From positions 124,001 to 188,000 of the forward strand of contig JAPDRN010000001.1 in assembly GCA_030247855.1 (NCBI GenBank): 64,000 nucleotides of DNA. The letters run 5' to 3'. Positions 1 through 10,525 of the stretch are shown piece after piece; position 1 is the first letter of the stretch; each line of letters opens with the position of its first letter. Source of the stretch: Knufia peltigerae. Lineage: Eukaryota; Ascomycota; Eurotiomycetes; Chaetothyriales; Trichomeriaceae. The translations under genes were made by a program, and so were the position numbers. The notes beneath the pieces are model-generated. The model saw nothing but the letters and a program-made list of their open reading frames with translations, did no database searches and was not told the DNA's origin.

Positions 1-613
1 CCAAGGAAATCCACCGGGTCAGCAACTGAAGGGGCAAATGGAGGGCGCGAAAATGAACAAAAAAACATGCTCAAGTCCAGACGCGCCTCTCACCACCCAT
101 CGCATGAGTGTCTTTACGGAGACAAAGAACAGGGGAAAAGTGGTCGAGTGGTGGACTGTGCATAAAGCGGATTCTTCATGCGCCTCAACCGCAGCTAAAA
201 CCTGTGAAGCCGACAAACTTGCTCGCCAAGAACTTGCTCAACTCTGGTCGCCCTCAAGACTTCACAAAGCCAAAGCAAGTCAGATCAGTGAAGTCTGTGT
301 CGAAGTGGACACTCGATTGCCGACCCAGACACATGCCTCTTGTCGATAACAATAATGTGGACACGCCGAATCCTACTTGGTACTGTTGACCGGTGAATGA
401 GTACGCGGTCGATCTTCTGTAACATGCTCAACCTTTGACTCTGTCGACCATCATTAACACAACAGCCTGCAACCTCTTGAACAGCAGGATCCTAACAATT
501 GCACCACGTATACTACTCGTACGGATTCAAAATCACTACCTTTACAACACAGCCAAACTTCTCATCACCTCCTCCTCAACCCAAAAACCCCCGAAGAAAC
601 ATATTCCATCACC
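1..613. other. Upstream region of the Ctr gene, no gene seen
   Basis: I see no convincing coding exon. Two overlapping open frames near 38-389 have no family-like content. The stretch is the likely promoter and 5' leader of the Ctr gene; it becomes C/A-rich toward the ATG and carries three TGCTCA cores (68-73, 235-240, 425-430), which resemble fungal copper-response elements. Confidence 0.5.
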
Positions 614-1206
614 ATGTCGCACTCAATGTCCGGCATGGGCCACATGGACATGACCTTCTTCACTGGCCACACCACTCCTCTTTACTCAAACTCATGGACA
701 CCATCTTCTGTAGGAGGCTATGCAGGCACCTGTATTTTCCTGATCCTTCTCGCCATCATGTTACGACTTCTCTTCGCGGCAAAGGCACTCTGTGAACAGC
801 GATGGTTGGCTAGTGCGCAGAACCGACGTTATGTGCTTGTCCGTGGGAGGTCAACGGAAGCCGGCAGGATCGATCAGGATCCTGACGCCAAAACCGGCTC
901 GCTGGTGACAGCGAACGGGGTGGAGGAAAACATCAAAGTTATACAAGCATCGACTGGAGCAGTGGTGCCTTTTCGATTATCTGTCGATGTCCCTCGTGCT
1001 TGTCTTACAACCCTCATTGCCGGTATCTCATATCTACTGTAAGTCAAAGCAACTGTTTTACGAGGTGTCGACCCTATCTGACTTCTTACAGCATGCTGGG
1101 TGTTATGACCATGAACGTGGGCTACTTTCTCTCGGTGCTGGCGGGCGTTTTTGTTGGCGAACTGGCTGTGGGCAGATATGCTCAGATTGATGAACATTTA
1201 CATTGA
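614..1206 (+). CDS. Ctr-family copper transporter
   Basis: Exons 614..1038 and 1092..1206 with one 53-nt intron give 179 residues. The N-terminus has Met motifs (MSGMGHMDM) that in this family capture Cu(I). It is followed by TM1 (about 32-58), a cytosolic loop, TM2 ending in an MxxxM motif (MLGVM), and TM3 with the GxxxG packing motif (GVFVG). This three-TM, MxxxM/GxxxG layout is diagnostic of Ctr transporters, which trimerise and move reduced copper across the plasma or vacuolar membrane. The start has a good context (ATCACCATG), and the splice restores the TM2 motif in frame. A BIM1-like gene follows in tandem 771 bp downstream. I cannot say from sequence whether this is a high-affinity plasma-membrane or a vacuolar type. 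Confidence 0.93.
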
Positions 1207-1977
1207 GCGACGCTTAATGATACTCGTATATTTTGTAGCCAAAAGCTCAAGAGCCCTGATAGAGGTTGCTTGACAGAAGATTCCTTTTGCAGGCCTCGTC
1301 TTACTAGTCGTTGTGGTTGCCCTTGTTGGGGTCTCCGGAGACCCGTCATTCTCACTATCCTCATTTAGAATCGGTATAGCTCTTGGGAAATCAAATTGAT
1401 GATTGTATGACACACGCACGAATATTCATCTCGGCAGATTCATTCTACACTCTGCTCATTCCACTTGTGCCGCTACACGGGTGTCTATCACCAGCCTTCG
1501 AAGGGAATGTGATGTGGAGCTCTCGTCGACCCCTGGCGAAATTCGAACCCCTGTTCCCGCGCTGTCAAGCTAATAACCAAAATAATGTGAGCACGTTTTC
1601 GCTCTCCACCACAAAATGTGCTCTTTCCAACCAACGACTTCAATACTGTACGTGCCTTCCGCTTTGCATCAAGGCTTGAAATGAAGAAGAACAGGTAAGC
1701 TTCGACAAGCAAGCGAAGCTCCGGCGCCATACTAACAGGTAAGCCACCACTTTGGCGGTCTGAAGGGCACTATACGGATACCTACCTAGGTACCGGATTT
1801 GTCTAGACTTAATGCTCCGTTGCTGCACGCCCTGACATACTTCTTCGTTCGTTCGTTCTGTGCTTTTGCCCTCCATTAAACTACCCAGTTCTTCCCTCTC
1901 TTTCTGTACCTCAACCTTCTTCAAATCTTGCCCTAAACACTCAGGTCTACTGATCCTTCATCGACACATACGACACA
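1207..1977. promoter_or_regulatory. Intergenic region between Ctr and BIM1-like genes with copper-element-like motifs
   Basis: No coding exon is apparent. The stretch contains TGCTCA at 1453-1458, GTGAGCAC at 1587-1594 and GTGCTC at 1618-1623; the last two contain the inverted pair GAGCAC...GTGCTC. They are one base off the TGTGCTCA element reported for Mac1/GRISEA-type copper regulators. The palindrome TACCTAGGTA lies at 1783-1792, and a pyrimidine-rich leader precedes the BIM1-like ATG. Copper control is an inference. Confidence 0.35.
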
Positions 1978-2737
1978 ATGGTTCCTCAAACACTTCTTGC
2001 GGCCCTCTCGCTGCCTCTGCTGGCCACTGCTCACTTCCACATGCTGTACCCAACCCCGCGCAGCAATGTCGAGGATACAGAGCCTACCTTCCCATGCGGT
2101 GGTCATCCAGTCTCTGAGAACCGGACGCTGGTCTCGGAGTCGGTTATCCCAGTAGCTCTGCAGATGGGCCACGATCGAACTGTCATTCAGATGCTACTTG
2201 CATTGGGCAACAACCCTGGCGACAACTTCAACATCACTCTCGAACAGACCTTCCAGCAACAGGGCGAGGGTGATTTCTGTTTGCCTACGGTCAAGATCCC
2301 TGCCGACTTGAACATCACCGACGGCACCAATGGTACTCTGCAGGTGATCACTGATAACGAGGGCGGTGGCGGTCTCTACATCGTATGTTGTCTCCTTAGA
2401 TATGTTTGGATTGCCGTTGACTAAAAAACTTGTCTAGTGCGCCGACCTCACGTTCACATCGGCTCCCACGGTCCAATCCCTTCCAAGCGCTTGTACCAAC
2501 GGCACGGGCGTCACGGCCTCCCCACTCTCTTCTATCGTCAATGCCAATGTGACAAATGGAGACGGTTCGCCTCAGGGCGGCTCGGGTTCTGGATCGTCTT
2601 CAGCCTCGGGCAGCGCAACTCCAAGTGCTACGGCGAGCGCTTCATCCAGCGCCAAGACTGGCAATAGCGCTGCCGTATTGACCGCTGGTTGGGGCGTCTT
2701 GGGTGCTGCGGCCTTGGGAGCGGTCGCTCTGATGTAA
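1978..2737 (+). CDS. BIM1-like / X325-family GPI-anchored copper-binding protein
   Basis: Exons 1978..2382 and 2438..2737 give 234 residues. A signal peptide (about 1-18) ends in ATA just before a mature N-terminus beginning HFHMLYPTPRS; a free N-terminal His forms the copper 'His-brace' in LPMOs and in LPMO-like X325/BIM1 proteins. The core has four Cys (in PCGG, FCLP, YICADL and SACTNG), consistent with two disulfides, and several N-glycosylation sites. A Ser/Gly/Ala-rich linker (about 175-210) and a hydrophobic C-terminal tail indicate GPI attachment. Cryptococcus Bim1 assists Ctr1-dependent copper import rather than cleaving polysaccharide, so the position just downstream of a Ctr gene suggests the same job here. 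The 55-nt intron is phase 0. Confidence 0.88.
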
Positions 2738-2973
2738 TGATGTAAGATGACGAGGAACAGAAGACAAAACACTCAAGTTTGCGAGCAGTACTGGAGTTGC
2801 AGACACAGTTCACGACCAGACCATCTCCAACAAATAACTTTCTTCGTTTGGGATCTGCTTACACTGCCGACACTACCATGCAGAGTCTTTCAAGAATGAA
2901 AATGACTGACGAAGCGTCAAATTTCCAATAAGAATTGATCTCCAAAACATCTTCTGTTGGACTAATGTTGTAC

Positions 2974-3846
2974 TTAAGGCCATGTCTCAACCAAATTCCA
3001 CTCGCCTATAGTTTCACTTGGTTGTCTACCACCTGGCCCACCGACTTCCTCTGACAATGTCCAAATCTGTCTTTTGGCGTTGGCTGGGTCGGTCAGGTCC
3101 ACTGCCTCAACCTGTTCCGGTGTGATTATGCAAACTCGGAAATTCTGCCTTGCCAGTGGTTCATCGGAAAGATGTCCTCCCTTTTGGCCCAGCCCTTCTC
3201 CTGCTTTTTCATCCTTGCCTAAATCTATTGCTTGGCCGGGTTCGGGGTTCTTAAAGGAGCCTCTCATCATAGGCGAGAGATTCTCAAAGTGGTTCTCGGT
3301 CTCACGCTTCCATGACCAATCCTTATTCTTCTCCGCGTGACCGTTTTTTGTTCGCATATATCGACCGAGCTCGGCCTTGACAGTGACGGTCCCCGAGTTC
3401 TGTGCTTCCTCGCCGCCTTCAATATCATCGGGCCCAATGATCCAACATTTCCCCCGTATACGCCATTGGGTCATTGTGTCCTTGACCCAATAGACTGCCT
3501 CCACCGGCCCACCTCCTCCAGAACCTGATCGGGACTGTGCTAGATCTCCTTTGCCCTTGCCGGTGGCAAATATGTCGAATGTCTTTCCCATGCGGGCGTC
3601 CGTGGTGAAAGTTGGACAATCAGATTCATAGATGGCAGGATTTTTGGGAAGTTTGTTATGCTCATTCTCGGGCAAAGTCGCCCAGAAGCCACGAAAGATA
3701 CAGGTTCGCACACGGGGCAGACCATCTTTCGTGACCGTTGCAAGCATGAACTCCGCTCCCGATCCACGATTGCCAGCACTCTCCTCAAGGTGTTCCTGGA
3801 ATAGTTGCTTCCATGGCGCCGTGGTGGTCGCGGTAGGATGAGACAT
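2974..3846 (-). CDS. Pyridoxamine 5'-phosphate oxidase-like (Alr4036-type) FMN-binding protein
   Basis: Single exon of 290 residues. The frame is open up to a GTG at 3876, but the start is the ATG at 3846 (CCACCATGTC context; MSHPTATTTAPWKQLF). The N-terminal half fits the Alr4036-type FMN-binding split-barrel: APWK near the start, 'EFMLATVTKDGLPRVRTCIFRGF', a DARMGK segment, and 'AVYWVKDTMTQWRIRGK'. The C-terminal part has the family's FRVCIITPEQVEAVDL and ends EWNLVETWP. The family binds flavin; its substrate in fungi is unknown, and homology to true PNPOx does not prove vitamin B6 activity. It is convergent with the BIM1-like gene (236 bp between stops). Confidence 0.85.
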   Translation of the reverse strand: MSHPTATTTAPWKQLFQEHLEESAGNRGSGAEFMLATVTKDGLPRVRTCIFRGFWATLPENEHNKLPKNPAIYESDCPTFTTDARMGKTFDIFATGKGKGDLAQSRSGSGGGGPVEAVYWVKDTMTQWRIRGKCWIIGPDDIEGGEEAQNSGTVTVKAELGRYMRTKNGHAEKNKDWSWKRETENHFENLSPMMRGSFKNPEPGQAIDLGKDEKAGEGLGQKGGHLSDEPLARQNFRVCIITPEQVEAVDLTDPANAKRQIWTLSEEVGGPGGRQPSETIGEWNLVETWP

Positions 3847-4511
3847 GGTGGAAGCGAGGCGGGTTAAACGACTCACTGTTCTGGATGCCAGAATGAAGGC
3901 GATGTGGATGTATTTTCTGGTGTGCCCTTTTTTTCAATCTTTGTCAGGTCATTTTATCCCTTCTATACCCGACCTAAGAGACTGTTATTGCTGGTCCATG
4001 ACGCGCTGATTCTCTTATTGAAATCATTGCCCTAGGAAGATGACGTCGGGCAGCATCAATCTGAATTCGGCGAGGTGCGGGTAATTACCTACAAGACTGA
4101 AGAGGGTGTGGCTCGAGTGCCGGGACGTGGCTTGTGCGGGCTTATCAAGCGGAAGCCTTGTCCCGCCCGGCGACCCTAAAGCGCGTTCCTGGCGAGGCTG
4201 AAGGTAAACTGTGGCTTGTATCTTTGTTGCCCGGAAACACCATGAGTAAATTGAGGCCAGGCCATACACACCATGGTTGACACTAGCAGGCATGTTCTCC
4301 TCTTGAACGGTCTGCTCTAGTCCTGTTCTTGTTCACATGCGTAGTTGGGCTTCAAGATACTTGCACTGCATCTACCTTCATTAGACACTGGGTCGGAGTT
4401 CTGAAGGTGTTGGTCAACAAACGCAGTCCATTGCCCTTCACTGCGCGGAAAGGGCGTCCGCGAAAACATCCTGCCACAGTCACCAAAACATTATCCTCGT
4501 CCAAAACACAA
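3847..4511. other. Divergent promoter region between PNPOx-like and kinase genes
   Basis: No exon is supported. The frame upstream of the kinase is open back to a TTG at 4329, but nothing in it looks like the kinase family, so I treat it as 5' leader. Confidence 0.4.
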
Positions 4512-6589
4512 ATGGCTGTTGCCAATACACCACTCTCTCCAACATCACAAAAAGACCTCAACATGGTCATGCCTATGCCTCCTCCTCTCTTGCACACTCG
4601 TTCGGGCAACGAGCTGTACGATCGCCCTCAAACCCCGACCACACCGGGTGGAAATCATGGATTCACCAGTCCGATCCAGACACCTCAGGGCAGTCCGAGC
4701 AAGAAACAACTTCCTCCTGGTGCCAATGACTTGCCAAATGTCTTTGAGAATGCCATGAAACTGGCTCCTGCGTCGCCTACCAAGACTCAGCCCTTGTCGC
4801 CCACCAAACAAGGCCTTTCACTCGGCACCGACAATGTCAACAGAGACCCCTTCGCTGACCACAACAATCACAACTATGGCCGTTCTGAGAGTCCCACACG
4901 TCAGTCAAACAAGGAAAATGCACCAGCCATGAGGTATGGAAAGGACATCCAGCAAAACCACGCTGCACTGTCTCGACAGGAGCAATACCAGCCAACTGAG
5001 TCGAGAAAAACAATTACACGTGGCTTGACCACCGAAGAGATGCAGAAGCTACAACTACCCAAGGTGAAGCGTCTTGCAAATGTGACTCAATTGTGTAAGT
5101 GACCATGTCTGATTGAACTCTTCCGCTTCTAACTTGACTAGACTTTCTCGACTACTACTTCGACCTCCTTTCTTACGTGCACAACCGTCAGTCTCGAGAA
5201 ACTGCCTTCAAGGCCTCTTTCCCAGAACCACCGGAGACCCCGAAAGAAGAATACGATGCTGCTTTGCACAAATATCTCGGCCGTGAACGTGCCAATTTGC
5301 GAAAGCGTCGGACTCGTCTCCGCCATGGCGATTTCCAGATCTTGACACAGGTTGGCCAGGGCGGCTATGGTCAGGTCTATCTGGCCCAAAAGAAGGACAC
5401 ACGCGAAGTCTGCGCCCTCAAGGTTATGAGGAAGAAATTACTGTTCAAATTGGATGAAGTCAGACATATCTTGACCGAGCGAGACATCCTGACCGCTGCT
5501 AAATCCGACTGGCTTGTCAAGCTGCTCTACTCGTTCCAAGACGATGAACAGATCTATCTTGCCATGGAATACGTCCCAGGTGGAGACTTCAGGACACTAT
5601 TGAACAACACTGGCGTTCTACACAATCGACATGCTCGTTTCTACATCGCAGAGATGTTTGCTTGCGTTGACGCCCTTCACACCTTGGGCTACATTCACAG
5701 AGACTTGAAGCCGGAAAATTTCTTGATCGATGCTACTGGCCACGTCAAGCTCACCGATTTTGGTCTTGCTGCTGGTATGCTGAGTCCCATCAAGATTGAA
5801 AGCATGAGAATCAAGCTCGAGGAGGTCGGAAATACCCCAGTGCCTTTTGGCATCACACCAGTTGAAGATCGATCAGCCGACCAACGACGTGAGGGATACC
5901 GTTCTCTGCGAAAGAAGGACATCAACTATGCCAAGTCGATTGTCGGCTCTCCAGACTACATGGCCCCTGAGGTTCTCAAAGGGGAACAGTACGACTTTAC
6001 CGTTGATTACTGGTCCCTGGGATGCATGTTGTTTGAAGCACTTGCAGGATACCCTCCTTTTGCTGGTGCGACAGTTGATGAGACCTGGCAGAACTTGAAG
6101 AGATGGCAACGTGTTCTGCGAAAGCCAATCTACGACGATCCAAACTATTTCCTCAGCAAGCGCACCTGGGATTTGATCACTCGTCTCGTGGCGGCCAAGG
6201 ACAATCGTTTCAAGAACATTTCAGAAATCCACAAGCATGAGTACTTTGCCGAAGTTGATTTCAATGCACTCAGAGAGCAAAAGGCACCGTTTGTGCCCGA
6301 GCTTGACTCTGAGACCGATGCTGGATACTTTGACGATTTCAGCAATGAGGCCGACATGGCCAAGTACAAGGAAGTGCATGACAAGCAGCGAGCTCTTGAA
6401 GACATGGCCGAGAGAGACGAGAAAATGGGCAAGAGTTTGTTCGTCGGATTTACTTTCAGGTATTTATCTTTCACCTTTTAGCAAGTGAGCCAATACTGAC
6501 ATTGACTACACAGACACCGTAAGCCAGATACAGAGGCAAGCCCACGAAAGCGAATTGAGACGGACGGCACATTCGGAACAATGTTTTAG
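4512..6589 (+). CDS. sidB: NDR-family serine/threonine kinase of the septation/mitotic-exit network (Dbf2/Sid2/SidB)
   Basis: Exons 4512..5094, 5142..6459 and 6514..6589 give 658 residues. A disordered Ser/Pro/Thr-rich N-terminus with SP/TP sites (about 1-190) leads into the NDR N-terminal regulatory region beginning YFLDYYFDLLSYVHNRQ, the Mob1-binding segment of the family. The kinase domain (about 258-560) has GQGGYGQVY, the catalytic HRDLKPEN, DFG, and a long insert before the activation loop (KSIVGSPDYMAPEVL) that is typical of NDR/LATS kinases. The hydrophobic motif FVGFTFRH straddles the last splice junction. In Aspergillus and yeasts this kinase, with Mob1, drives septum formation and mitotic exit. 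The first intron has a clear CTTCTAAC branch site. The start at 4512 (ACAAATGGC) is the first in-frame ATG. Confidence 0.93.
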
Positions 6590-7118
6590 TTGCTCAAGGA
6601 TGGTGCATAGACCGTTAGCACCAGGGTTTCGAGGAGCCAGGGTCTAGGCGAATTCTGGACACCAGGATCAGGAATCGTTTGCGCAGAGCAGTCACGGAAA
6701 CTCCCGTCTTGTTGAATTGGGGAACGGCGTTGGGATCGCATATTGTGGTCGAGCAAACTATGACTTCCAGGGGTTTCGGTTACTATTGCTTTCGTGTACG
6801 TGCATGTAATGTGGGATGACAGAAATGATGCTCAGGCCATGCAGTGAATGTTGGTATGAATGCGGATTGGACTCGGAATTGGTCTTGGTCGCGGATAGAG
6901 ATCATCAAGTGCAAGAGGCGTAAGTACCTTGGTAGTACTGGCATGGCCAAGGTAGAGCATTCAACTATTGGACTGTTTTCAAGTGAACCAGATGAGTTCT
7001 AGTGTTTTGTCATGCCCTACTAAGTTTCTATCTATGCAAGATTTTTTCTTCTTCGCTAAACTGTCATGTCCATTTCTTTGATGTTCCTCGTTCGTCGTCA
7101 ATACATTTCTTGGTCTCA
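6590..7118. other. Intergenic region between convergent kinase and reductase genes
   Basis: It holds the two 3' ends. I see no ORF or RNA gene. Confidence 0.4.
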
Positions 7119-8225
7119 CTACTGCTTGAAGTTCTTCGCATACCCAGGCCACTGCCTCTCAAAGGCCTCGACGGTGTCCAGGATGGACTTGTCGTAGCGG
7201 ATGAAGCTGTCGGCACCGCCCAGGGCCTTGTGCGCCTTGGTCGAGACCAGACTGCTCTCGCCCTCGACGAAGCCATAGTCGGGCGGGGTGTAGCCTTGGC
7301 CAGGGTTGCCGACGACGATGTCTCGTCCGGGGAATTTCTCGCGCAACAAATCCGCGGCGGCCTGGGGGGGTGCTTTGCCCATGGACAGCAGGTACCGTTG
7401 TCCGTCGCTCCGGTCGGGGTGTTCCATGGCCCAGACGTGCATGCGGGCCACGTCTCGGACGTCGACGTAGCCGGCCCCGCCGATCTGGGGAGGGAGTTGC
7501 TTGTCGCCGCTCCAGATCCGCCACACCGGGAGGAGGGTCTCGTTCAGCCCCTGGGGGGACTGGGGCCAGGACACCGGCGGGCCGGTGACGACCGCCGGCA
7601 GGACGGACGAGACGGCGAATCGGGGTTGGTGTTCCGCCACCCAATCCCAGACCGCCCTTTCCGCCGCGGCCTTGGACGCCCCGTAGGCCACGAGGGCGGA
7701 AAAGTCCTTGCGGGCGACGGCCTCGCCGCTCGTGTTCCAGTCGGCCTCGGTGTAGGCGTGGTCGGGGGCCTGTCTCCACCTGTCCACCACGGCGGCGACC
7801 GAGGAGGTGACCACGAAAGACCTCAGGGTGGTCGTCGACGACGACGAGGCGTGGGCGAGGGCCGAGTTCAGGATCGACAGGTTGCCGCCCACGGCGGGCC
7901 TGAAAAAGTCGTCGACGTTTGTCAGGGAAAAGTCGACGGGCGAGGCGGTGTGGATGACGGCGTGGACTCCACGCACGGCCGAGTCGAACGCACCCGGGGC
8001 GGTGATGTCGGGGACCACGGCGTGTTCGTATCGCGAGTCGTGACCCTTGAACGCACCCGACAACAGATGTGTCTGGGTCGCGGAAGACCTCGACGTTCCC
8101 CTGACCTTGTACCCCTTTCGGAGGAGTTGGACGCCGATGTGCGTGGCAATGTACCCGTTTATACCGGTGATGAGAACAATCTTGTCCTCGTTGGCCGCCG
8201 TCACGGCGGACGACGGTGGTGACAT
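7119..8225 (-). CDS. Extended SDR: Gre2 / dihydroflavonol-reductase-like NAD(P)-dependent reductase
   Basis: Single exon of 368 residues. The N-terminal Rossmann motif TGINGYIA, the following 'LLRKGYKVRGTSRS' cofactor strand and 'VIHTASPVDF' are typical of the Gre2/DFR/cinnamoyl-CoA reductase branch of atypical extended SDRs. The catalytic Tyr-Lys pair is YGASK, with the Ser strand 'SFVVTSSVAAVV' upstream. 'YVDVRDVARMHVWAMEHPD' is the usual C-terminal substrate-domain motif. Members reduce ketones and aldehydes, often methylglyoxal-like or secondary-metabolite substrates; the substrate here is unknown. The open frame extends to a TTG at 8249, but the ATG at 8225 has the better context (CCCACCATGTC). 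Third-position G/C is much higher than in neighbouring genes. Confidence 0.88.
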   Translation of the reverse strand: MSPPSSAVTAANEDKIVLITGINGYIATHIGVQLLRKGYKVRGTSRSSATQTHLLSGAFKGHDSRYEHAVVPDITAPGAFDSAVRGVHAVIHTASPVDFSLTNVDDFFRPAVGGNLSILNSALAHASSSSTTTLRSFVVTSSVAAVVDRWRQAPDHAYTEADWNTSGEAVARKDFSALVAYGASKAAAERAVWDWVAEHQPRFAVSSVLPAVVTGPPVSWPQSPQGLNETLLPVWRIWSGDKQLPPQIGGAGYVDVRDVARMHVWAMEHPDRSDGQRYLLSMGKAPPQAAADLLREKFPGRDIVVGNPGQGYTPPDYGFVEGESSLVSTKAHKALGGADSFIRYDKSILDTVEAFERQWPGYAKNFKQ

Positions 8226-9450
8226 GGTGGGCGACGATGGCGACGACAACGGCGAAGAGGGTGATTTTTCTTCAGCGGCAGCAGTAGGGAGAATGGGTGA
8301 CTGTGGTGATCGACTTCTACTCCGACTGAGGGATCGTAGGTAGAGGTGAGAAAGTCTCTTTGAGGTCTCTATTTTGGCGACTTTGGGGGGGGTCAGGGCC
8401 TTTCGCTGGGGGCTTTGTTTTTATATACAGTCAGGGTAGGTTCAGGTATCTGGGTACCGGTACAAGTACGAGGTGTAATGTACGATGCTCGTTGATGTTT
8501 GACCAAGGAGTTTGGGCAGATCTCGTTTATCTCATCCGGAGACTCGGTTGTTTCTTTGGGACCGCAACGCCGGTTTTAGCTACTCCGTAGAGGTAAGGAC
8601 AGATGGAGGCCCACAAGAGTGGGGGAGAAGGAACTTCTCCCGACTTTGAAATGTTGTATTTTTTTAAAGATTTGTTGATTCAATTCATCCGTAATACTGT
8701 TGTCAAGTGAAAAGCGTGCTGCCGTGATTGTTTCAACCCAGCCGACTGATTCCGTATGACTAAAGGTTGAGGTCTCCCGACAACGAGAGATTACTAAACT
8801 GGAGGGCCCGACGTCAATCTCAATGTTTAGCAATTACGGTGGCGGAATTGTCTAGACAGTCCAGTCTGTAGAGGAGACACGTAATCCGCCTTGAGGCTCT
8901 TTTTGACACGTGTGACGTAGATACACCCATTACTTGTAGCACATGAGTTTTGATAGCACAATACGGAGTAGAAAGACTGCCAGCGTTGATTTTGGTAGAT
9001 ATTTAGAAAAGTGGCCGTCATTCTACGTCAGGCGAGACCAGAAATGGCCAATCTCACCATAACTTCTCCGTCCACACGTTTTGGTCTGACGGAGTGTTTT
9101 ATTTCCATCGTCATTTTTTGTCTAGATCACATTCCCAACGACGTGGTGTCTTGATTGTGCTGCATTCCGGAGCGATATCTTGCCGCTCAATTTCGATGCT
9201 GCCACGAGTTCAGAATTGTTTCAACAGTAGTATTGCCAAGGCCCATAAGACTTCACCGTTCCGTACGAAGCGCAGCGCCCCTGGGTTACTTTTGTTTGGT
9301 AAGGGAGTTGATTCGAAGGTGGCCTTCGAGCAATATTCAAATGGAAGGTAGTTGACACTTGACACAGATCGCGAATTCTATGCATGGGCAGGTAGACGCT
9401 CGTTGACTGTCCGACAACGATCCTCGTGGTCAAGGTCAATTGGGAGCACT
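8226..9450. other. Intergenic region between divergent reductase and TatD genes
   Basis: No gene seen. It carries two exact copies of the over-represented 9-mer (TACTCCGTA at 8581-8589, TACGGAGTA at 8962-8970) and TACAAGTAC at 8461-8469. Confidence 0.4.
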
Positions 9451-10525
9451 ATGGCTGAGAGGAGGCCTCTGAGGTATGCGGACGTGCGTCGACCAAGGCA
9501 AAGGGCCATTTTTGTCAACGTGGCATCGGTTCACTGACGAAAAGAAGCACAGATCGGCATCAATCTAGGAGATCCCGTCTTTCGTGGAGAGTATCACGGA
9601 AAAAAGGCACACGAAGATGACCTCGACGATGTGATTGAACGAGCCGTGGGTGTGGGATGCACCAAATTCATGGTCACGGGATCCAGCTTGAAAGAGTCTC
9701 AACATGCCGTCCGAATCGCAAAGCAATACCGTAGGTGGAAGTCCCGGGAATTGAAAAGTCCCAGTATCTCTCTCTGACCTGACATGGACACCAGCTGGCA
9801 AATGTTACGCGACGGTCGGAATACATCCTTGCTCGACGCAAGACTTTGACACCCATCCCGGTGGGCCCGAGGCATTAATTCGAGACCTTCGAGCACTCGC
9901 CATCGAAGCAAAGAACGATGGCTATGCTGTCGCTTTTGGCGAGATCGGTCTGGACTATGACCGACTGTTTCTGTCGCCCAAAGATGTCCAACTCCGATAT
10001 TTTGAACTCCAACTTGATTTGGCCGAAGAATTGCAAATGCCACTCTTTCTGCACTCGAGGGCATGCAACGAGGATTTCGAGAGGATTCTTTCAGCACGAC
10101 TGGACAAGCTTCCCAAGCGTGGACTGGTGCACAGCTTCACCGGCACGGTACCTGAGATGGAGTCACTGTTGAAGCTTGGATTCGACATCGGGATCAACGG
10201 CTGCAGCATGAAGACCGGAGAAAACCTCGAGGCGGTCAAGGCTGTCCCTCTAGAAAGACTACAGATTGAGACGGACGGCCCATGGTGCGAGATCAGAGCG
10301 TCACATGCATCATCACAGTACCTGAAGGACGGCGGCCCGGCAGTGCCAAAAGCGGTGAAGAAGGAAAAGTGGCAAAAAGGGTTGATGGTCAAGGGACGGA
10401 ACGAACCAGCTACGATTGTCCAAGTGGCACATGTGATTGCACGGGTAAAAGGTGTCTCGGTGGAAGAAGTATGCGAGGCGGCATGGAAGAACTCGACCGA
10501 GATGTTCGTTCTGGGGACTTGTTGA
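9451..10525 (+). CDS. TatD-family metal-dependent deoxyribonuclease
   Basis: Exons 9451..9483, 9553..9730 and 9795..10525 give 313 residues. Exon 1 encodes only 11 residues (MAERRPLRYAD) and joins in frame to IGINLGDPVFRG, the usual eukaryotic TatD opening. Metal ligands are visible as GEIGLDYDR (Glu), PLFLHSR (His), VHSFTG (His) and ETDGPWCE (Asp). 'VGIHPC' is also a TatD signature. TatD nucleases are 3'-5' exonucleases acting in DNA repair and apoptotic DNA degradation. The first donor is the less common GTGCGT; the acceptor is preceded by a CTGAC branch. The length is normal for the family. Confidence 0.92.

Noticed and set aside
1500..1560. GGTTCGAATTT on the minus strand as a tRNA B box.
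   Set aside because: The flanks cannot form a 5-bp T stem and no A box is at the right distance.
7002..8222. A 406-codon open frame on the + strand opposite the reductase gene.
   Set aside because: It is the antisense of a high-GC coding gene; its Gly/Arg/Val-rich content has no domain, while the minus strand has full SDR motifs.
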